This document shows positions 35,401 to 44,400 of a DNA stretch of 64,000 nt, piece after piece. Both the position numbers and the translations under genes were made by a program. The notes under the pieces are model-generated. The model was given only the letters and a program-made list of their open reading frames with translations, made no database searches and was not told where the DNA came from. This DNA comes from Cephalotus follicularis. Its lineage: Eukaryota > Streptophyta > Magnoliopsida > Oxalidales > Cephalotaceae. How positions within the stretch are numbered: the stretch's first letter is position 1; each line of letters begins with the position of its first letter. The stretch covers positions 183,040 through 247,039 of the forward strand of contig BDDD01000045.1 in the NCBI GenBank assembly GCA_001972305.1. Direction: 5' to 3'.

Positions 35401-38400
35401 CTGATAATTGTACGCTGTTGCAATCACTTCCAGATTGGATATTGCCCCCAATTTGATGCCTTATTGGAGTATTTAACTGTCAAAGAGCATCTTCAACTCT
35501 ATGCAAGGATAAAAGGAGTAACAGATCACAGGATAGATGATGTACGTACACACTTTAGATATATAACTAGCATCACTTTAAAAAAAATAATCAAGCAGTT
35601 TTTTACCCTATTTCTTCTGCAAGTGTTAGTGTATCAGTCACATGTTCCTTCAAATTCTCTTTCATCATTTGGAGTAGAGATTGTTGTACAATTCTTTTAG
35701 ATCAAAATTTAAGATTCAAGTAAAACAAGTTTTCTGCCAATCATAAATTGGAGGCCTGCGGCCATTGATTATATTTGCTATGCATTTACAACAATGTATG
35801 GGAACTCTTATGCACTTAACTACATGGGCAGATTGTTATGGAAAAGTTAGAGGAGTTTGACTTGTTGAAGCACGCTAATAAACCATCATTTACTCTTAGT
35901 GGGGGAAACAAGCGAAAATTATCTGTTGCAATTGCAATGATTGGAGATCCTCCTATAGTCATTCTTGATGAGCCATCCACAGGTATGCACATTGATTATT
36001 CCATTTTATTGTACTAATAACATGTTGTAGTCAATTTTTGCTGTTCATTTTTAATGGTAAAAATCCCTTATTGATCTAAGGGCTAGAATCTATGGATTGT
36101 GTGGAAACAACCAGTGGAAGACATTTTAAGTCATTACTATTTGGTCCCCATATAGGCTCTTAAATTGCAATTTGAGAATCTGTTGACTAGAAATAGCTTC
36201 TTGACAAGAAACTCATGTTCATGGACCATGACGAATTATCAAACCGATCATCTTAAAACTAGGGATTTGGTAATTTTGGGGAGTCAAGACCACAAAAAAT
36301 TCTTGGGTGACTTATGTGTTTGACTGTGGTAAATGTAGTTCCTCTATTGTTACTCTTAGGGTTTGGAATTAGGAGAGAGAGAGAGAGAGAGAAGAGGGTG
36401 AGAAACAGCTGGGTTATTCTCCCGATTCCAATAATATGCAACTGGATCTACTTCTCTCATGTATTATAGATAACTATATATAAAAATTACGTAACTATCC
36501 TTAAAATAGTTCATATTAATTTCTTAGCACCCCCTCAAGCTGCAGCATAGTTATTTATGTGATCTGTAGCCCATGCAGCAGGTTTTTATTTTCTTCTTGT
36601 TTCACCATTTTTTTTCCCATACTTTGATTAATTTGGCCAGTTATTGATCATCAACATTGTAGGTATGGATCCTATTGCCCAAAGATTCATGTGGGAAGTG
36701 ATATCCCGTTTATCAACAAGGCAAGGAAAGACAGCTGTAATTCTAACTACTCACAGCATGAATGAAGCTCAAGCACTATGTACTCGTATTGGAATAATGG
36801 TACCAAATTTACTCTGCTCCTTGAGAGCTTGAGACATTGTTTGTGACCACTGACTGTACCATTGTTTTGCCTATAGGTTGGAGGCCGGCTCAGATGCATC
36901 GGAAGTCCCCAACATTTGAAAACACGATTTGGGAATCATCTTGAGCTAGAGGTATAGTGATCCTTGTGTTTGTAAACTTTTGCTGAGTCAACGTAACAAT
37001 GACAAAGTTCACTCAAGGAGACTTGTAACACTTTACTCAGTTGCTAATTCTGTGTTTCCTGTCCTCAGGTTAAACTTACAGAAGTCAGTTCTGTAGAGTT
37101 GGAAAACTTTTGCCGAATTATCCAAGAAATGCTTTTTGACTTTCCGTCGCATTCAAGAATCTTACTTGATGACCTTGAAGTTTGCATGAGTGGCGTTGAG
37201 TCCATAACTTCAGAAAATGCATCAGTGGCTGAGATTAGATTGTCACAAGGAATGATAATGATACTTGGTCGCTGGCTCGGGAATGAAGAAAGAATTAAGA
37301 GCCTTATATCATCAAGATTTGGTGCTGATGGGGCTTCAGGTGAACAGTTATCTGAGCAACTGGTTCGTGATGGTATGAATGGTCTTAACTCTTTTCTCTT
37401 CATTAACTTCTCAAAGTTAGTGAGGAATATATTATATATACTCTTGGTCCTGCCTGTCTCTCACTTTTGATTTTGAGATATCCCACAACGAGTGTCCTTA
37501 AATGATAATTTAAAATAGTGGTATTTTTATTTTGCCATATTACCCATAAACTTAATCTAAAATCGTGGTACAACTATTAACCTCAGCAGCAACTCCCAAG
37601 TCCAAGCCATGTTACCTCAGGAACACCCTATGCCATGGCTCTATACTCAATCTCAGTACTGGGCTTCGCAAGCATAGTCTGTTTCGTGCTGTAGCAAGGG
37701 ACAAGATTTCACTATCAAATAGGTAGTTACCTGAAGTGGAATACTGATCATCTACTCAACCTATCCAATCAGTATTAGTGAAGGCGTCAACGTTCAAGAG
37801 ACCATGCTTGCAATACAAAGCCCTTCCCAGGAGTATACTTTAGTTACCTCAAAATCTTAAAGGCAACCTCAAGATGAGAATTGCGAGGATCGTGTGTGTA
37901 TTGACTAACAAGTCCAATGACATATGCAATATCTGGTCTAGTGTGAAACAACTAGAACAATCTCTCCAGTTTTTGGTATCTCTCCCTATACACCATGTCA
38001 CTAACACAACTATTGAGTCCATGGTTGGTTTCTGTAAACAATTAACCAGAAAATTCTAACTTAATTATTAGAAGAGATTACATAGTTATATGAGTAGGTT
38101 ACTTGCTCCCTACACATTTAAGCTAATGGGCCAAGCCCCCTAATATACTAGCTAATCCCCTAGTATATATATTTACTAATGCTCCCCCTCAAGCTGGTAC
38201 ATGTCCAGCTTGTTACAAATATATTCGACCTAGGGTCCACATAATGTCTTAGTGAAGATGTTTGCTAACTCATCACCGATTCTGACATAAGTAAGTGAGA
38301 TGATCTTTGCTTCTACCTTCTCACAAATAAAGTGACAATCCACCTCAATGTGTTTGGTACGCTCATGAAACACTGGATTGGCAGCAATGTGAATAGGTGC

Positions 38401-41400
38401 CTGATTCTCACACCACAGACGAGTAGGTTGAGATACAACACCTAATTCGTTAAGCAGTTGTCGAATCCATATAACCTTAGTAGTTGCAAGACCAATGGCA
38501 TGATTCTCTGTCTCTACACTGGACCGGGCAACGACATCCTGTTACTTACTCTTCTATATGACCAAATTTCGTCCTACAAAAACACTGTAGTCAGAAGTCA
38601 ATATTTTTTCTGAGGGTGATCCTATCCAATATGCATCAGAGTATGCCTTAACATCTGTATGTTCATAATTCTGAAAGAGGACTACTTTGCTTGGAGCCTT
38701 CTTGAGATATCACAGAACATGCATCACTACATCCATACGCGTACTCCAAGGGTAGGACATCAAACGATTGAACACACTAACAGAAAAGGCAATGTCAGGT
38801 CGTGTAACCACCACATAATTAAGCTTCCCAACCACCCGACGATAGCTCTTTGGATCGGATAAAACATCACAACCCTCATCGAGATAAAGTTTCACATTAG
38901 TGTCCATGGGTGAGTCACTTGGTTGAGCACCAAGCATCCCTGTCTCAGTTAGCAAGTCCATAATATGCTTGCGCTAAGAAATGAAAATGCCCTTCAGCAA
39001 TTTGGCTACCTCAATGACAAGAAAATACTAAAGGGAATCAAGATTTTTTGTCTAAAACTGAGACTGTAGAAGGATCTTCAAGGCAACAATACCATCTCTG
39101 TCTCCCCCTGTGATAACAATGTCGTCCACATAGACAACCAAAAGAATACTCCTTCCCGGGGAATTTCGAAAGAAACAGAGTAATCTCCCTCACACCGCTG
39201 CAAACCAAAATCTGTAACAATCTGAGTAAAACGCCCAAACCAAACACGAGGAGACTGCATAAGGCCATATAGGGACTTCCGAAGACAACAAACCCTACCA
39301 GACTCCCCATGAGCAAAGAAGCCAGGCGGTTACTCCATATAAACTTCCCCGGGAAGATCACCATGAAGGAAGACATTCTTCACATCTAACTGATGTAAAG
39401 ACCAACGGTGAGACGCAGCCGAAGAGAGCAATAAGCCAACAAAAGCCATCTTGGCCACCGTTGAGAAATTTTATTGATAATCAATGCCAAAGGTCTGAGC
39501 ATAACCTTTAGCAACAAGGTGAGCCTTCAAGTGAGCCAGAGAACCATTCGAATTTACCTTAATAGTATAAACCCATTTGAAACCAATAGTTGTTTTGTCC
39601 CGAGGCAATGGTACAAGATCCTAGGTAGAATTCTGCTCTAAGGCATATCTCCTCAACTATAGCAGCCTGCCAACCAGAATAGGTAACAACGCCATAAAGT
39701 GTCTTAGACAGAGAAATCCCATCAATAGTAGAAATAAATGCCTCATGAACTACAAATAACCCAGAATAAGAGACAACAGCCTGAATCGGATTCTGAGTAC
39801 AACTATGTTTCCCTTTTCGAAGAGCAATCGGAACATCAAGATTAGAAAGTGTCTCAGTCATTAGAGGATTAGACAACTCAGTAGAAGTGGTAGGAGGCAC
39901 TGCAGGAGTTGTAGGTGGCTCAGGAAGGTAAGGATGCCGATGGTCAACACGGATAATAGGAGGTGGAGGTGTTGGTTGTGTAGGAGGTGAAGATGAAGAT
40001 GAAATAACAAAGACAGGCAGACTCTCCATCTAAGGATCTGGATAGACTAGAATCTCATCAAGCACTCAGGATCCAGAGGCAGGGAAAGAAGACTTAGCGG
40101 AGAATGAAGTTGACTCACAGAAAATAACATCCTTGAAAACTAGAGAACGACCAAGATTCGGGGGAAAACACCGTTATCCCTTTTGTGTTCGTGATTACCC
40201 AACAAACATGCATCGAAGGAATCAGTGTTAAAGTTTGGTAAGCTGAGGACGAGTATCCCGAACGTAACAAACACATGCAAAAATACGAGCCGAAATAGGA
40301 AACATGTCGCAATTCGGGAAAAGACTGGAATGAGTAGTCTCCCCTTTAAGAACAGACGATGGCATTTGATTAACAAGGTGACATGCTATTTTGACTGCCT
40401 CACCCCAGAACTCATGGGAAGCCGCCCTATGAAACAAAAGAGCCCTAACAACCTCCATGACATGCTGAATTTTTCTTTCATTAATTCCATTTACGAGGTC
40501 TGATGAATAATTCCATTATCAACCATGAATTTTGCGAAAGGAACATGAACATATTCTCGGGCATTATCACTGCGTGGTACTCGAATAGAAACACCAAAAT
40601 GAGTTCTAATCTAAGCACAAAAACCAGTAAAAATAGAAAGCAATCTGGAACGATCTTTTATTAAATAAATTCAAGTTACACGAGAATGCTCATCCACAAA
40701 GGTAACAAAACAGCGAAAACCTAATTTTGCAATGATAGAACGTGGACCCCAACTGTCTGAATGAAACAAATGAAAGGCAGCATGAGCTCTTTTATTGACA
40801 CTAGGCGGATAAGTTTTGCAATGATGTTTTGCAAACTCACATGACTCACAAGACAAACTATCAAGGGTAGATAAACTTGGACAAAGTCTCTTTAAACTGG
40901 AGAGTGATAAATGACCTAAACGGGAATGGACATCAAGGGAAACAGTGGAGAGAGCTAAACAGGCAACTAGATCAGTATTTCACACATTGAGACCCTCTCG
41001 AACGCTTCCCCTACCAATCTCCTTCCTCGTTGTAAGAACTTGAAAGACACAATGATCAGGAAACAATGAGACACTGCAATGGAGCTGCCGAGTAATCTGA
41101 CTCACTAATAATAAGTTAAAAAGAGAATCAGGTATATGCAATATAGTAGATAAAGATGTGGAGGGAGTAGGATGAGCAGTCCCACTCCCTACAACCTGTG
41201 TACTGGAGCCACTAGCATTGGTGATGACCGGTAAACCAGAAAACGTTGAATGAACACAAAATATACATGCGTATCCTGTAGTATGATTTGATGCACCAGA
41301 ATCAATCAACCAGTCTCGTGGATAGACTTGAAGGCAGGTGGTGGAATTACCTCCATAGTTACCTGTAAGGCTAGAAGAAGCAAGAGAAGCCTACTGTGCA

Positions 41401-44400
41401 CTGAACTGAGTGAACTACGCATACTCATTAGACGGGACACTCATCATAAGAGAATAATCACTAGCAGACACTGTTGCAGATGGCTGAGATGGCTGAGTAG
41501 AAGTCTGAGACGACTGAGAAGATGGTCTGCCATGAAGTTTCCAGCAGGTGTCTCGAGAATGACCCCGGTGGCCACAATGTGTACATGAGATACAAAAACC
41601 TCTGCCACCACGACTAACAGACTGTCCCCCACATCTGTTTGACCAACCAAAGTAGTTCGATCACCGAGCTTGGCAGAGGCAGAGGATGCAGACATATCAG
41701 GAGTAGATCAAAGAACCCGAGAGAAAGTATCGGACAAGGATGTAATCTGAGAACTACACAAAATCTGAGATTGAGCAGTGGTATGCTCGGGCTGCAATCC
41801 TGCAAGAAAAGCAACAATACCCAACTGTTTCCGCTTTTCTTTGACTGTAGTGGCATCAGCATTATCAGGACAGATATCATTGAGCTCTTCAAAGATGACT
41901 TTGAATGCTGCATGATACTTAGTAACTGATCTGCCCTGTTGCTCGATCTTGCACAGAGACTTTAGAAAATCATAAACCTGGGATAAGTTCTGCTTCTCTG
42001 AATGATGAGATAATCCCATACCTCTGTGACAGTATCCAAATGACGAATAATGGATGTGATCTTCCGGTCCATGGAATTGTAGAGCTGACCGAGTATACGA
42101 GCATCAACATCCATCTAAGCCTCATACTCAACAGGCTTGGTCTTGCTATCAGGTGGATCATCAGTGAGATGTTTTTGGTTATTCTGATCACGAAGAACGA
42201 CATACACGATCTTATTCCACTCATAATAATTGATCGCATGACGCTTCTGATCTGTGAGACGATTAGCCGAAGATATGTTTTCAGAGACACCCTGTGAACT
42301 TATGCCGGCAAGATCCTTGTTGTCTGGCATGATAATAAAGAGTTGCACAATCCAAAAACAAAGAGCAACCCGTGGAAGGGAGTATCGTCGTTTAGCATCA
42401 AAAATGAGACTCCTCTTCTATTATTTTATATCATGTGGGGCAGAGGTGTAAGCCCTGAAATCATCATCTGGTCACTGTGGATCACTGAGAGGTCGTGACT
42501 GAGATTTGAAGATATTTCTTTTAGCAACGTCACTGTAGCGGTAATGTAGTGGCAGTGAACATTTTTTTCATGTGAACAATTAACCAGAGAATTCTAACTT
42601 AATTATTAGAAGAGATTACATATTTTATATGAGTAGGTTACTTGCTTCCTAAACATTAAAGCTAATGGGTCAAGCCCACTAATATACTAGCTAATCCACT
42701 AGTATATATATTGGATCCCAACATGCCTGTCTCATCACCTCTAAAGAATTTCTAAACTTCAATCCCAAGAAAATAATTCAATGGACTACTTTTTTTCTCA
42801 AATTTTTTTTCTGCCAGAAGTGCCTTGAGCTTGGATACTTCCCCTGAATCATCACTACTGACAACTATGTCATCCACATGACAATGAGACAGTGATCTTG
42901 CCATTTGTCCTTTTGTTGAACATAGTATGATTAGCCTCAAAATGTTTGTTAGTAAACTTCACCATGGCTTTCTAGAATCTATCAAATGATGCTCTATGAG
43001 GCATTCCATCATATTGTTTGCAAGCTGGACATATAAAATATCTATGCACCAACTTGAGGGGGAGTGTCAATGCATATATATTAATCCATATTATGTGCTG
43101 TCACGTGCTGTAGTTTAGGCATAAATTTAGATAGACTGAAATTAGGATAAAATCATGTACATCAGTTTACTTATTTAGGTTCGTGTATAGCAGTGTAAAA
43201 TACAACCTCTGTACTCAATATGATTCAAGTGAATATTCTTAATTCTCCTCAATTTTTGATGTGAAAGATCCAAATAAACTGGCAACCACAGAGAATAATC
43301 TCATTTAAAGGACAAAAGAGGCCACAGGAAACGGAGGTTTTTGTACAAAGTTATTATACAAGGTCCCCTGATGTAGGGAAGGAAAGATTAGTAGAAAAGA
43401 GACAGACATGATGTGGGACTAAAGAGAGTTCTAACTATTCACATGTTAAATCTAACAGTCTATACCTGTACTCAAAATGCCAAATTTGAATGAATTATGC
43501 TTCCCATAATTCTATTAGCTTTTTGTGTTTTTTATACCAACCTTACTTGCTAAATTTCACCCTTGTGCATGGTTTTTGCTCCGTGTTAACTTCGATGATA
43601 GAAATCATTTTGTTATTGTTTAGTGTTAATTTCTTTCTTACTGTTTGGCTTTGTTTTTAATTGTGTATAGGTGGTATACCTTTGCCAATTTTTTCGGAGT
43701 GGTGGTTAGCCAGAGAGAAGTTTTCAGTGATTGATTCATTTGTCTTGACTTCATTTACTGATTCGACGTTCCAGGGGTGCAATGGATTGTGCGTTAAATA
43801 CCAGGTAAAGTTATCAATGATTTTCTTCTACTAATTTTATGTATCATAAATTTATTGTTGAATTGACTTGGTTTGTCTACTATTGATCTTGTCCAGGTAG
43901 AAACAGTTTCACTGTCTAATCAAATTTTATTACTCTGTATGATGTCAAGAGAGAGATTGAATTAAAGATGAAATTTCTAAATTGTTTGTCTTTTCACATT
44001 TGGCATCTGCATATCCAGCATTAAGACATTGCATATGGAAACTTTTGGTAGAAAGTGTGAGTGGTTTGTGTATTAGCATAAAAGCATGGCTAAAGGGAGA
44101 AGAAGGCAAAGCCTCTTCACTGAAAATCTTGAAGTGGGGTGTACATTTTAATTCACACTATAAAAACTCGGACTCAGATCTCTCCTTAGAAATTGAATTG
44201 ATTTTGGAACTTTACAGCACATTAAGACAAGGCATATGGCAGTTGAATTGTGGCATAAAAGCAGGTGGACTTGGGATGATGATGATGATGGAGCTTTATT
44301 TGGTGTTGGGCCTCAAATCAAGAAGTTAGGAATGGGTTCATTCTGAACCTTGGTTACTACTGTAATGCTGTTGGGTGGTGTTCTGTGTATAATTCTATTT

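Larger units (their letters stand above)
38033..42711 (-). mobile_element. Copia-F: decayed copia element with two LTRs
   Basis: LTRs start TGTAAACAATTAACCAGA (38033) and TGTGAACAATTAACCAGA (42571) and share CTAACTTAATTATTAGAAG. The left LTR ends near 38180 beside the minus-strand purine tract CAGCTTGAGGGGGAGC. The right LTR ends near 42711. No PBS is seen at 42560-42570, where a T-run ends in TTTTTTTCA instead. The target duplication is not readable because flanking G sequence is missing. Size about 4.7 kb. Confidence 0.85.
37566..43035 (-). mobile_element. Copia-G: old copia fragment, split by Copia-F
   Basis: Left part 37566-38032 carries RNase H and the end of reverse transcriptase (minus strand: [43 protein letters not shown]). 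Right part 42712-43035 carries the preceding reverse transcriptase ([18 protein letters not shown], then [20 protein letters not shown] and LNYFLGIEV). The two parts are collinear around Copia-F except for a gap of about six codons. It has many stops and no ends, so it is older than Copia-F. Confidence 0.8.
37373..43670 (+). other. ABCA1 intron of 6.3 kb with copia insertions
   Basis: Second largest intron. Native parts are about 37373-37565 and 43260-43670; the rest is copia fragment G with Copia-F inside, and an LTR remnant. Confidence 0.88.

Noticed and set aside
43982-44329. 115-codon frame in an ABCA1 intron
   Set aside because: The exons on both sides join in frame without it and it has no ABCA or other domain similarity I can see.
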